64,000 nt of DNA from Anaeroplasma sp902783745. GTDB taxonomy: Bacteria; Bacillota_I; Bacilli_A; Acholeplasmatales; Anaeroplasmataceae. The DNA is taken from NCBI GenBank assembly GCA_946617655.1, contig CAMOKL010000005.1:1-64000 (forward strand), written 5' to 3'. Of this stretch, positions 1-7,992 are shown one piece after another. Each line of letters starts with the position of its first letter. The first letter of the stretch is position 1. The position numbers and the translations under genes are program-made. Below the pieces are notes generated by a model. It was not told the origin of the DNA, did no database searches, and was given only the letters and a program-made list of their open reading frames with translations.

Positions 1-802
1 ATGTATCTTTATCTTTAAGACCTAAATAACCATTCTTATAAATAAAATACATAATATCTCTTATATCATCTATTTTATTCTTGATAATATTAATAGAATT
101 ATCATCAATTATCATAAATCCTCTTATAGTATCATCTAATACCTTTCTTATTGCTTTATTATGAATAAATCTATATTGTTCTATAAATTCATTTCCATAT
201 TCATAAATATTAAAATCATTAAATGTTAATAAAACATCAAGATTTCTCTCATAAAACATAGATATACCTTTATTAATATTTTCTTCTCTTTTTAAAGTAT
301 TTATTGGATTTTTATAATCATTATCATTTATTAATTCATTAATATAATCTAAATAAATACTAAATGTATTTTCTTGATAATATTCAAATATTCTATTATC
401 TATACCTCTTTGAAAATATATAGGTGCTAATTTGGTATTTTTAATTAAAGATTGATCCTTTATTAATGGCTTTAAATATAAAATAAAATATTCAAGCATC
501 ATTTCATCAAAAGATTTAATTGCTTCTTCTCTTTTAATAGATAAATCATGGATTCTAATACTATCATCCATTTTATTCTTTTTTAATTCTAATATTAATC
601 TTTCTTCACTAAATATATTATCAGCGTAAGTGTTATAGCATTTATTATAAAAAGAAAAAATCTTTATATCGTTAGATAAAGCTTCATTATTAACAATAGA
701 CTGTTGACTAAATTTAACAAATTCATCACGTATATCTAAAGATATATTTGGATTTATTCCTTTATAATTCGATAACATAATATCATCAAATCTTATAATC
801 AT
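1..802 (-). CDS. Large hypothetical protein, C-terminus cut off by window edge
   Basis: An open frame starts with ATG at 802 and runs off the left end without a stop (at least 267 residues: MIIRFDDIMLSNYKGINPN...). A strong GGAGGTG ribosome site lies 6 nt upstream. The product is rich in Ile, Asn, Lys and Asp, mostly helical in appearance, with no signal peptide or membrane segment, so probably cytoplasmic. I do not recognise the family. A local stretch around residues 133-150 (PIYFQRGIDNRIFEYYQEN) looks distinctive. It has its own promoter with the same tandem direct repeats found before the gene starting at 2316, which suggests co-regulation by the neighbouring two-component system. Function unknown; the gene call is secure from ribosome site, promoter and coding-like codon use. 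Confidence 0.75.
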   Translation of the reverse strand, partial: MIIRFDDIMLSNYKGINPNISLDIRDEFVKFSQQSIVNNEALSNDIKIFSFYNKCYNTYADNIFSEERLILELKKNKMDDSIRIHDLSIKREEAIKSFDEMMLEYFILYLKPLIKDQSLIKNTKLAPIYFQRGIDNRIFEYYQENTFSIYLDYINELINDNDYKNPINTLKREENINKGISMFYERNLDVLLTFNDFNIYEYGNEFIEQYRFIHNKAIRKVLDDTIRGFMIIDDNSINIIKNKIDDIRDIMYFIYKNGYLGLKDKDT

Positions 803-844
803 CTATAACACCTCCATTCTTTATAAATAGTATTAGATATTACC

Positions 845-878
845 ATTATATAGTATTGTTGTAGACAAGTGTAGGACA
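845..878 (-). promoter_or_regulatory. Promoter with tandem direct-repeat operator (copy 2)
   Basis: Minus strand. Repeat TGTCCTAC occupies 878-871 and TGTCTAC 867-861, so repeat starts are 11 bp apart. A perfect -10 TATAAT follows at 850-845 after ten bases. No good -35 hexamer stands at the correct distance; the repeats occupy that place. The layout is identical at 2340-2373. SARP-type winged-helix activators bind such 11-bp-phased repeats just upstream of -10 (established for the family). Binding by the regulator encoded at 2396-3181 is inferred. Confidence 0.7.
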
Positions 879-903
879 AAAAAAGACAGCTTAATAAGCT
901 GTC
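878..903 (-). terminator. Intrinsic terminator overlapping the stop codon of the 52-residue gene
   Basis: Perfect hairpin GACAGCTTA/TAAGCTGTC at 885-903, followed on the minus strand by seven T (884-878). The TGA stop of the upstream small gene (902-904) is partly inside the stem. The T tract abuts the direct-repeat operator of the next gene. Confidence 0.9.
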
Positions 904-1060
904 ATTTTGTATTGTTAACTTTGCTTCTTCCTCTATTATTAATTATTGTCTTTAGTATTTTAATTTCGTTATTAAGTTTTATAATATGATTCTTAAAAAC
1001 ACTAGAAATATTATTAGTTTTATTATCCTTATTAATTTTTTTCTTTAATAAATCTAGCAT
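902..1060 (-). CDS. Small basic protein, 52 residues
   Basis: ATG at 1060 with an excellent AGGTGGTGG ribosome site five bases upstream; TGA at 902-904. The protein (MLDLLKKKINKDNKTNN...NNTK) is basic and has a helical, coiled-coil-like middle (VFKNHIIKLNNEIKILKTII). It starts 14 nt after the stop of the 413-residue gene and ends in that operon's terminator, so the two are co-transcribed. No family recognised. A partner or accessory of the upstream protein is possible but unproven. Confidence 0.7.
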   Translation of the reverse strand: MLDLLKKKINKDNKTNNISSVFKNHIIKLNNEIKILKTIINNRGRSKVNNTK

Positions 1061-1074
1061 AATACCACCACCTA

Positions 1075-2316
1075 CTAAAATGAATTTACAACACTTAATT
1101 TATCATTAGTCTTAATAATATATCTTTTTTCTATTAACATTAATAGATTATTCTTTGCACAATTATTCTTATTATTTGTATTTATCATACCTAAATTAGA
1201 TAATTCAGATAAATCATTTTTAGAAATACCAATATGTTTTGCATAATCTTCTATATCTAAGACTAATTCTTTTATAACCTTATAATTTTTATTAAATCTT
1301 GCTTTAATGCCATAAATCATTTCTTTAAGCTTTGAATAAAAAATAATATAATTTAAAAATTCATTCTTTCTTTTTATTTTATTTCTTTTTGCATAATCTA
1401 GCATTTCTCTTGCTTCAGATATAATTAATTCAATTGATGTAATTAATGAATTATTTGTTAATGATTTATATGCATCATTAAATACTTTATTATCATTTAA
1501 TTCTTTAATTAAATTATCATATTTTTTATCAAATCCTCTTATAAAGAATTGGAAATAATATCTTATATAATTCTTTAATTTAAATGATAAGAATTCTCTT
1601 TCCATTACTGGATTAATAGCTGATATATTATTAGATAATAATAAATCTATAAAATATTCCTTTAATGCATCCTCTAATATATGTCTTATTAGATTAATAA
1701 TAATTGCCTCATTCTTATCTCTTCTAATATTAATAATTATTTTATCAATATATTTAGGTGTGATTCTATTAATTATTTCTACATTAATGGTCCTTTTTTG
1801 TAAAGAATAACTAAAATTAGAATCTTCTAATAGCAGTCTATATATTTTATCATTTTCTTTAGATATCATCTTGTAATAAGAAGGCGCTATTAAGTTATTA
1901 AAGTATTCTTTTAACTTTATACTATAGTCCTTATTAAAATAGATATCAAAGTATGATAAATCTTTTCCACCTAAAAATATTACATCTAAAGGGGATAAGA
2001 ATGAGTTCTCATCAAAAATATATAATCTATATGTTGCATCAAAAATCTTAAGCATGACATCATTATAGCTTATAAGCATATCGAAGTTTTTATAGTAATT
2101 TTCGCTTTTTATATCATTTGTAATAAAATATGTTATATATTTTAAAAAAAGGAAATTATAGTCATTTATTACATTGATATCATATCTTTTTTCAATTAGA
2201 TTATATTTATTTAAATCTTTTTTTATATCATCTATTATATTATTCTTTAAAACATCATTAGACGTTAACTTATCTAAAATATCACTAACTAAACGGAACT
2301 GGATTTGGCTTGTCAT
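1075..2316 (-). CDS. Hypothetical protein, 413 residues, operon with a 52-residue protein
   Basis: ATG at 2316 preceded by AGGTGAT. The product is Ile/Asn/Lys-rich, without signal peptide or membrane helix, and probably alpha-helical. I recognise no domain or catalytic motif; a short helix-turn-helix-like stretch may be present near residues 355-375 (DYAKHIGISKNDLSEL). It is the first gene after the RR-HK pair on the same strand, but separated from it by a terminator (2374-2397) and driven by its own direct-repeat promoter. That promoter matches, base for base in spacing, the one before the partial gene ending at 802. This places it as a likely dedicated output of the adjacent two-component system. 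Function unknown. Confidence 0.8.
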   Translation of the reverse strand: MTSQIQFRLVSDILDKLTSNDVLKNNIIDDIKKDLNKYNLIEKRYDINVINDYNFLFLKYITYFITNDIKSENYYKNFDMLISYNDVMLKIFDATYRLYIFDENSFLSPLDVIFLGGKDLSYFDIYFNKDYSIKLKEYFNNLIAPSYYKMISKENDKIYRLLLEDSNFSYSLQKRTINVEIINRITPKYIDKIIINIRRDKNEAIIINLIRHILEDALKEYFIDLLLSNNISAINPVMEREFLSFKLKNYIRYYFQFFIRGFDKKYDNLIKELNDNKVFNDAYKSLTNNSLITSIELIISEAREMLDYAKRNKIKRKNEFLNYIIFYSKLKEMIYGIKARFNKNYKVIKELVLDIEDYAKHIGISKNDLSELSNLGMINTNNKNNCAKNNLLMLIEKRYIIKTNDKLSVVNSF

Positions 2317-2339
2317 AATATCACCTATCCTTTAGTGTT

Positions 2340-2373
2340 ATTATAATTTATTAAAGTAGACATTTGTAGGACA
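2340..2373 (-). promoter_or_regulatory. Promoter with tandem direct-repeat operator (copy 1)
   Basis: Minus strand. TGTCCTAC at 2373-2366, TGTCTAC at 2362-2356 (11 bp phase), then ten bases to TATAAT at 2345-2340. Every distance equals that of the promoter at 845-878. There is no consensus -35, which predicts dependence on an activator. The start codon (2316) is 24 bases from the -10. Confidence 0.7.
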
Positions 2374-2397
2374 ACAAAAAAGAGGATTTCTCCTCTT
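2374..2397 (-). terminator. Intrinsic terminator after the response regulator gene
   Basis: Hairpin AAGAGGA-GAAA-TCCTCTT at 2380-2397 followed on the minus strand by a T tract. It overlaps the regulator's stop codon (2396-2398) and directly abuts the operator repeat of the next gene. Confidence 0.85.
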
Positions 2398-3181
2398 ATT
2401 TATAGAATTTATCTATTTCATCTTCGCCCCATACATATTGCTGCATATATGCACCATCAAATGAATTTATGGCTTTAGGGTCACCTTTTAGGTATAGATA
2501 TGAATCACATACAAATTTATCTTTATTAACTGAATATGCATTTCTACCCTTATTTAAGATATCTTGGCATTTAGCTTCTTTTAATGAATTTTGTAAATCT
2601 TTTATTATTTTAGATAAATAATCTTGTGTTTTTCTTGAATAATCTTCATCACCAAATAATAGTTCTGCAAGCTCATTTCTTGTAACTATTGCGCCGGCTC
2701 TATCAACTAAATAAGCTAATACTTCTTTAGATAATGATCTTGAAAAGCGTATTGCTTCTCCGTTAACTAATACATCAAAGTTACCAAATGTTCTTACAAA
2801 TACCTCGTTTTTATGATCATTTGTAATATCATATCTTAAATTATCCATTTCCTCTTTAACCTGGTCTGGTGTAATAGGCTTCATTAAATAACCTGACGCT
2901 CTCATATCAAATGCTTCAGTTTTAAATTCAGAATATCCTGTCGCAAATATAATATTAACCTTAGGATTAGTTTTTTTAATATGATATGCAACATCAATTC
3001 CACTATATCCATTTAAATTGATATCTAAAAACGCAACATCTATTTTATTGTTATTAATAAATTCTAATGCTAAATTATAATCATTAAATGGATAGATATC
3101 TGAATCAGGTGATACCTTTTTTACTGCATCAGTTAAAACAGATAATCCCTTTTTTTCATCATCTAATGTTAGAATTGTCAT
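2396..3181 (-). CDS. Response regulator with SARP-like winged-helix DNA-binding domain
   Basis: Residues 1-115 form a complete receiver: acidic pair D7/D8, phospho-acceptor D53 in 'FLDINL', T81 and K101-P102. After a linker, residues 125-225 (VRTFGNFDVLVNGEAI...LAELLFGDED) match the winged-helix DNA-binding part of SARP/SAPR-type regulators ('FG.F.v.vnG..i.f....ke.LAyLv...g..v.r.eLae.Lf'). The bacterial transcriptional activator (BTAD) TPR domain that usually follows is absent. The ATG overlaps the TGA of the kinase gene (ATGA), so the two are translationally coupled. Likely targets are the two downstream promoters with 11-bp direct repeats (inference). LytS-type kinases more often pair with LytTR regulators, so this output domain is notable. 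Confidence 0.9.
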   Translation of the reverse strand: MTILTLDDEKKGLSVLTDAVKKVSPDSDIYPFNDYNLALEFINNNKIDVAFLDINLNGYSGIDVAYHIKKTNPKVNIIFATGYSEFKTEAFDMRASGYLMKPITPDQVKEEMDNLRYDITNDHKNEVFVRTFGNFDVLVNGEAIRFSRSLSKEVLAYLVDRAGAIVTRNELAELLFGDEDYSRKTQDYLSKIIKDLQNSLKEAKCQDILNKGRNAYSVNKDKFVCDSYLYLKGDPKAINSFDGAYMQQYVWGEDEIDKFYK

Positions 3182-4641
3182 TCTAAATTCACTTCCTTCT
3201 TATCATTTGGAATCATAATTATACATTTAGTACCTATACCTACTTCTGATTCTATTTGAAGCTTACCATTTATAAAATTTTCTAATCTAAATGTAATATT
3301 ATTAATACCTATATGAGAAACCTCATCATTTAAAGGTTTTGTTTTATCAAAGCCAACACCATCATCTGAAACAGTGATATAATGATAATCATTATCACTT
3401 CTTGATGAAATAATAAGTGTTCCATTTCCCTTCTTTTTTGCAAGACCATGCTTAATTGCATTTTCTATTAAAGGTTGTACACAAAATCTAGGAACTAAGA
3501 ATGTATCATCTTTAATATCATATTTAACATCAAATTTGTCTTCAAATCTTATTTTTTCAAGACCAATATATAATTTACAATAATCTAGTTCTTGTTTTAA
3601 AGTTATAATTTGTGGGGTATTTGAAACATCTAATGATGATCTTAAATATTTAGAGAATTGAGAAATAGCTTTTTTAGCTTCTTCTTGATCTTGATCTACT
3701 AAATAATAAATACTTGTTAAAACATTATAAATAAAATGTGGTTGAACCTGAGATACTATGTTAATTACCTTTTGGTTTTCTAATTCCATTATATTCTTTT
3801 CTATTTCTATATCCTTATTTGATTGTACATTAACATATATTATTAGAATTGATAACATACATGCAGGATATAATAAAGAATAACCTTCACCATATAAAGC
3901 TTGAGTTATTGCAGTAAAAATAGGAATAAAGAAATATGCTAAATAAGAAATTAATTGTTTTAAATTAGGCTTACTTCTAACAATAGAGTATAAAATGAAT
4001 GAATATAGGATTGCCATATATACTAAAGTAAGCATAAAGAAATCAGTTCTTTCATAATGTCCTGTTTCTATATCAACTCTAAAAAAGAATCCTGTAAAGC
4101 AATTGATTACTTGTAATGTTATTATAATCATTAGCGCAAGTAATGCTAAATAATCAATTATTTTATCATTTTTTATTTTAACTTTTATAGATTCTCTAAT
4201 ATATAAATAATAAATATATAATACTATATAAGATATTGTATAAAACATGAAATTTGCAATCATATTAATAACTGCAACCTTCTTAATATCTTGTACTACC
4301 CAACATACAATATCATTAAACATATTTAATGATACTAAAATAATTATTATTTGGAAAAGAATATCTTCTTTTGTTTTATATTTTTTTACTAATGCTAAAT
4401 CTCCATAAATTATAGAACCGATTATCATAAATGATAAATCTAGTGAGAAGTTAACAATAGATGATGCAGGATATGCATTATTTTGATATATATCAGAATA
4501 ATCCTTATACTGAAATACACGATCCTTGAAATTAACAACAATTAAAAAACCCACGACTATTTGTGCAAGCATAATCCCTATTATTATGCATTCAACAAAA
4601 AATGGCCACCCATTTTTTTTAAGCCTGTTCTCCATAAACAT
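3178..4641 (-). CDS. LytS/YehU-type membrane histidine kinase
   Basis: A multi-pass N-terminal half (about eight hydrophobic segments) is followed by a His_kinase-type domain with the QPHFIYN motif (phospho-acceptor His near residue 302) and an HATPase domain with N-box 'QPLIENAIKHG' and G1 'DDGVGFD'. This is the PF06580-like family rather than classical HisKA. The start is chosen at 4641 (MFMENRLKK...); an upstream in-frame start at 4686 would add 15 residues without a ribosome site. It overlaps the response regulator by 4 nt. The stimulus is unknown; the sensor is membrane-embedded with no large extracellular domain. The membrane part resembles 7TM-type sensor regions only in topology. Confidence 0.88.
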   Translation of the reverse strand: MFMENRLKKNGWPFFVECIIIGIMLAQIVVGFLIVVNFKDRVFQYKDYSDIYQNNAYPASSIVNFSLDLSFMIIGSIIYGDLALVKKYKTKEDILFQIIIILVSLNMFNDIVCWVVQDIKKVAVINMIANFMFYTISYIVLYIYYLYIRESIKVKIKNDKIIDYLALLALMIIITLQVINCFTGFFFRVDIETGHYERTDFFMLTLVYMAILYSFILYSIVRSKPNLKQLISYLAYFFIPIFTAITQALYGEGYSLLYPACMLSILIIYVNVQSNKDIEIEKNIMELENQKVINIVSQVQPHFIYNVLTSIYYLVDQDQEEAKKAISQFSKYLRSSLDVSNTPQIITLKQELDYCKLYIGLEKIRFEDKFDVKYDIKDDTFLVPRFCVQPLIENAIKHGLAKKKGNGTLIISSRSDNDYHYITVSDDGVGFDKTKPLNDEVSHIGINNITFRLENFINGKLQIESEVGIGTKCIIMIPNDKKEVNLE

Positions 4642-4700
4642 CACACTCTTTAGACATATTTTACAATATATTATTTTTAAAAACAATAAAGCTTTAAAAT

Positions 4701-4729
4701 AAAATCTTAAAGGATGCCTTAGGCATCCT
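4701..4729 (-). terminator. Intrinsic terminator with the stop codon in its loop
   Basis: Perfect stem AGGATGCC/GGCATCCT (4711-4729); the three loop bases TAA are the stop codon of the gene ending at 4719. A T-rich tract follows on the minus strand. Confidence 0.8.
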
Positions 4730-5459
4730 CTAAAACTATATAAGTATCATATGATAAATAACTTGCTTGAATTTTAATATTGTTATTATATTCTTTTGTT
4801 GAGACCTCACTATAAAATCCATTACTTGTCATAACAAAATCTAATTGACCTGAATAATATATTTCGTTTGTTATTGTATTTGATATATCAAAACTATAAT
4901 CAACAATATAATCTTTTGAAAAAATAACTAAAATATATTCTGATTTTTCTTCATTGTAATATTGTGCAAATAAAATTTCACAATTTAATTCTAACTTTTC
5001 ACTTCTTTTAATATAATTTATATCATCAGGAAAATAACTTTCAAATGGATCACTAAAAGTAGTAGTTGGCATTAGTGTGGGGGCTCCAGTTGTATGTGTT
5101 TTTGTATTAGTTGATACTGTACTATCACCTGCAGTAATTATTGTAGTAGTTTCACTAATAGTTGTAGTAGTTTCACTATTAATTGTTGTAGTTGAGGTTG
5201 AATTAATAACACCATTTCCATTTTCATTATTATTTCCTTTTGGAATTAAAATTACTAAAACTAATACTAATATTCCTAAAGAAAATGCTGATAATGAAAT
5301 AATTAAGTGTTTAATCATTGGATTTTTCTTTTCTTTTTTTACTAAAGTATATGAATTATCCTTAAGGTCTAATTTGTCTTCTATTTCTTTTAAATCATAT
5401 GGAGTTTCAATTTCATCAACAAATTTAGATATTTCTTTTTCTATATCTTTTTTATTCAT
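4719..5459 (-). CDS. Single-pass membrane protein, putative anti-sigma partner
   Basis: About 47 cytoplasmic residues, one membrane segment (LIISLSAFSLGILVLVLVIL) and then a Ser/Thr-rich stalk (TTTINSETTTTISETTT...) leading to a C-terminal extracytoplasmic domain of about 120 residues. The gene overlaps the ECF sigma factor by 8 nt. An ATG at 5468 sits directly on the GGAGG; the start at 5459, nine bases after it, is preferred. A short N-terminal cytosolic domain, one TM and an external domain in an operon with an ECF factor is the usual anti-sigma plan. I see no zinc-binding anti-sigma motif, so the role is inferred from context. Confidence 0.7.
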   Translation of the reverse strand: MNKKDIEKEISKFVDEIETPYDLKEIEDKLDLKDNSYTLVKKEKKNPMIKHLIISLSAFSLGILVLVLVILIPKGNNNENGNGVINSTSTTTINSETTTTISETTTIITAGDSTVSTNTKTHTTGAPTLMPTTTFSDPFESYFPDDINYIKRSEKLELNCEILFAQYYNEEKSEYILVIFSKDYIVDYSFDISNTITNEIYYSGQLDFVMTSNGFYSEVSTKEYNNNIKIQASYLSYDTYIVLEDA

Positions 5460-5988
5460 AAAAATCATCCTCCTTCATAGACTTTTTTATTTTATCCATC
5501 ATTCTTTTATATTTAGAAGAAATTTGGAAAGTTGTTTGATTATAAAGTGATGCAATTTCTCTAAATTTTAAATCAAATTTTGTTTTATAAACTAAAATTT
5601 CAACCTCTTCTTTTGATAACTTACATTTTAATGTTATTACATTAATCATTTGATCATATTTGATATATTTATTATTACTATCTTCTAAGATCTTATTATT
5701 TATTATATCCTCATCATTTATATAATGATTTTTATCATTAAGATATTTTATAGATAAGTTTTTAGCAATAGTTATAATATAGTATTTTAAGTTCTTTTTA
5801 GGATCAATATTTGTAATGTTTTCCATTAATGAAACAAATGTATCCTGAGCTAAATCTTTTGCATCTTCATAATCATTAACCTTTGAATAAATAATGTAAA
5901 AAACTAGCTTATAATATGAATTATATATATCTTCAAATGTTTTTTTATCTTTTTCTTGAAGACATTTTATCACCTTTTTAGAATACAT
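5452..5988 (-). CDS. ECF-type RNA polymerase sigma factor
   Basis: 178 residues with sigma-70 region 2 ('FEDIYNSYYKLVFYIIYSKVNDYEDAKDLAQDTF', positions ~18-52) and region 4 (residues ~118-170, 'LSKEEVEILVYKTKFDLKFREIASLYNQ'), joined by a short linker, as in ECF factors. Region 4 is somewhat degenerate. It is co-transcribed and translationally coupled with the membrane protein downstream. Its promoter combines TGAAAC at -35 with TATAAT at -10, which could allow autoregulation. Its regulon is not evident in the window. Confidence 0.88.
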   Translation of the reverse strand: MYSKKVIKCLQEKDKKTFEDIYNSYYKLVFYIIYSKVNDYEDAKDLAQDTFVSLMENITNIDPKKNLKYYIITIAKNLSIKYLNDKNHYINDEDIINNKILEDSNNKYIKYDQMINVITLKCKLSKEEVEILVYKTKFDLKFREIASLYNQTTFQISSKYKRMMDKIKKSMKEDDFYE

Positions 5989-6009
5989 AACCCCACCTCA
6001 ATTAACATA

Positions 6010-6037
6010 ATTATACATTATTTATCTTTAGGTTTCA
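6010..6037 (-). promoter_or_regulatory. Promoter of the ECF sigma operon, ECF-like -35
   Basis: Minus strand: TGAAAC at 6037-6032, 16-base spacer, TATAAT at 6015-6010. TGAAAC is the typical -35 of many ECF sigma factors (for example the sigma-W type), while the -10 is a sigma-A consensus. Possibly a dual promoter. Confidence 0.5.
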
Positions 6038-6048
6038 TTTAATAATAT

Positions 6049-6075
6049 AAAAAAGAAGCAACTTTTTGTCGCTTC
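6049..6075 (-). terminator. Terminator of the RNase J gene
   Basis: Hairpin GAAGCGAC-AAAAA-GTTGCTTC (6055-6075, one G-U pair) followed by six T on the minus strand. Confidence 0.85.
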
Positions 6076-6088
6076 TTTCATAATTTTA

Positions 6089-7843
6089 TTAATTTTCTTT
6101 TTGTGTGTTAGTCTTTGTTAAATTTATTGCATCAATATCTGTAGAAATTAATACAGGTATGATAATTGGGCTTCGCTTTATTTCTTTATAAACATAATGA
6201 GAAACTTCTGTTTTTATTGCGTTTTTGAATTCTGCCCAGTTAATAAATTTAGTGATTAGATATTTAGATGATACTAAATAGAATATTTGTTTAATATTCT
6301 TTTCCATATCTTCTCCATCTTTTGCAAAGCTAAATCCTTTTGCAACAATTTCAGGACCAACAATAACTGATTTAGTACGTGGATTTATAGATGCAGATAT
6401 TAGTATTAAGCCATCATTACTTAAAAGTTCACGATCACGCATTACTACATCAGATACATCCTTTAATTCCTTACCATCAATTAAAACCTCACCGCATATA
6501 ACTTCTCCTGTGATTCCCTTATATTTACCACCATCAAATGTGATAACATCACCACAGTCTAATATTAATATATGCTTATCATCATATCCTACACATTTCG
6601 CAACAGTAGTTAAGGCATATTGATGACGATATTCACCAATAATTGGTACAATAAATCTTGGCTTTAAGATATTTATCATTTCTTTTATTTCTTCTCTGTT
6701 TGCGTCAGGAGATAAAAGTAGGTTAGAACCGAAAGTTTTAACATTTGATGTTACATGATAAATAATATCTAATGTCTTAGATGCCATTTTTTCAGTACCT
6801 AATACAGGATTTGTTAAAACTACAATTGTATCATTCTTCTCTAAATGAATTAATCTATCAATTCCTTTAGTCATACGTTGTAGCATAAAATATGGTTCAT
6901 GTCTTTCACCTGTTACTAATACAACAAGGTTTTCATCATTATTCATATTTTTATCATCAATATATCTTAATTGAACAAATGCATCTCCAGGTAAGTAGCC
7001 TAGATTAATTGCTTCTTTTACAAGCTTTTGTGTTTTAACACCTAATACTGCAACCTTTTTATTGTTTTCTAATGCAATTTTTACAATCATTTGAATTCTT
7101 AAAATATCACTTGAGAATAATGAGAATATGATTCTATTATGTGTTTGTGTAATTATATTAGTTAATCTTAATTTAAATTCAAGAATTGAGCCTCTTGATT
7201 GTTCATTCATAGCACCAAGAGATTCTGTGAATAATGCTAACACCTTATCTTTTGCAAATATCGCAAGAGATTTAAACATATGAGCGTAATCAATATTTGA
7301 ATTTTGATCAAAATTATAATTAGCTGTATATATTAAATAACCATCTTCAGTTTTTATTGCGATACCTAAGCATTCAGGAATATTATGTGATACTTCAAAG
7401 AAACGAATTTCAACATTACCAAATTCAAGTTTTGTTCTTGAAGTAACAACATGTAATAATTCATCAGGATGAATTACTTTATCATCAGCTAATCTATCTT
7501 TTAATACCTCAAGTGTATAATTTGAGCCATAGATTTGTAGCTTATAATTAGGATTAGCATCAATTCCAGCTTCACTATCACCATTCATTAATTTAGTAAT
7601 TAAATGTGAAACACCACCTATATGGTCTTGATGTGCATGTGATAAGAATAATCCAACAATTCTATCTCTATTTTCTAATAGATATGTATAGTCATTTATT
7701 ACAATATCTACACCATGTAAGTCTGCGGTTGGCATTTTATTACCACAATCCATTATAAAAATCTTATTATCAATATCTGCAACGTATAAATTTTTACCAT
7801 CCTCTTGAACACCGCCAAGAGCGAAAAAGTTAATTTTACTCAT
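6089..7843 (-). CDS. rnj: Ribonuclease J
   Basis: A 584-residue metallo-beta-lactamase/beta-CASP nuclease. The zinc motif 'SHAHQDHIGG' (HxHxDH at 69-74) is intact, and a further His lies in 'SHNIPECLGI'. beta-CASP and C-terminal domains follow. Length is close to RNase J1/J2 (about 555-590). RNase J performs 5'-exonuclease and endonuclease steps in mRNA decay and rRNA maturation in the cytoplasm. The usual partner rpoY is not adjacent. Assignment to J1 versus J2 cannot be made here. The gene stands alone between terminators. Confidence 0.9.
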   Translation of the reverse strand: MSKINFFALGGVQEDGKNLYVADIDNKIFIMDCGNKMPTADLHGVDIVINDYTYLLENRDRIVGLFLSHAHQDHIGGVSHLITKLMNGDSEAGIDANPNYKLQIYGSNYTLEVLKDRLADDKVIHPDELLHVVTSRTKLEFGNVEIRFFEVSHNIPECLGIAIKTEDGYLIYTANYNFDQNSNIDYAHMFKSLAIFAKDKVLALFTESLGAMNEQSRGSILEFKLRLTNIITQTHNRIIFSLFSSDILRIQMIVKIALENNKKVAVLGVKTQKLVKEAINLGYLPGDAFVQLRYIDDKNMNNDENLVVLVTGERHEPYFMLQRMTKGIDRLIHLEKNDTIVVLTNPVLGTEKMASKTLDIIYHVTSNVKTFGSNLLLSPDANREEIKEMINILKPRFIVPIIGEYRHQYALTTVAKCVGYDDKHILILDCGDVITFDGGKYKGITGEVICGEVLIDGKELKDVSDVVMRDRELLSNDGLILISASINPRTKSVIVGPEIVAKGFSFAKDGEDMEKNIKQIFYLVSSKYLITKFINWAEFKNAIKTEVSHYVYKEIKRSPIIIPVLISTDIDAINLTKTNTQKEN

Positions 7844-7958
7844 AAAAAGTTAAAATTCTACTCCTTTCCATTAATTTGTTTATTAAAATCGTATACTAAC
7901 CTTTATTTATTATATATTAAAAAGTATTAAATAACAAGGAATTTAAGGCAAAAAGAAA

Positions 7959-7981
7959 GCCACCAAAATTAAATTGATGGC
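7959..7981 (-). terminator. Terminator of the CBM20-like gene
   Basis: Stem GCCATCAA/TTGGTGGC (7959-7981) with a 7-base loop, followed on the minus strand by TTTCTTTTT. Confidence 0.8.
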
Positions 7982-7992
7982 AACAAAAACAA

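Noticed and set aside
5077..5550. 157-residue open frame on the plus strand
   Set aside because: It is antisense to the Thr-rich stalk of the membrane protein; the Val/Ile runs are the complement of Thr/Ser codons, and no ribosome site is present.
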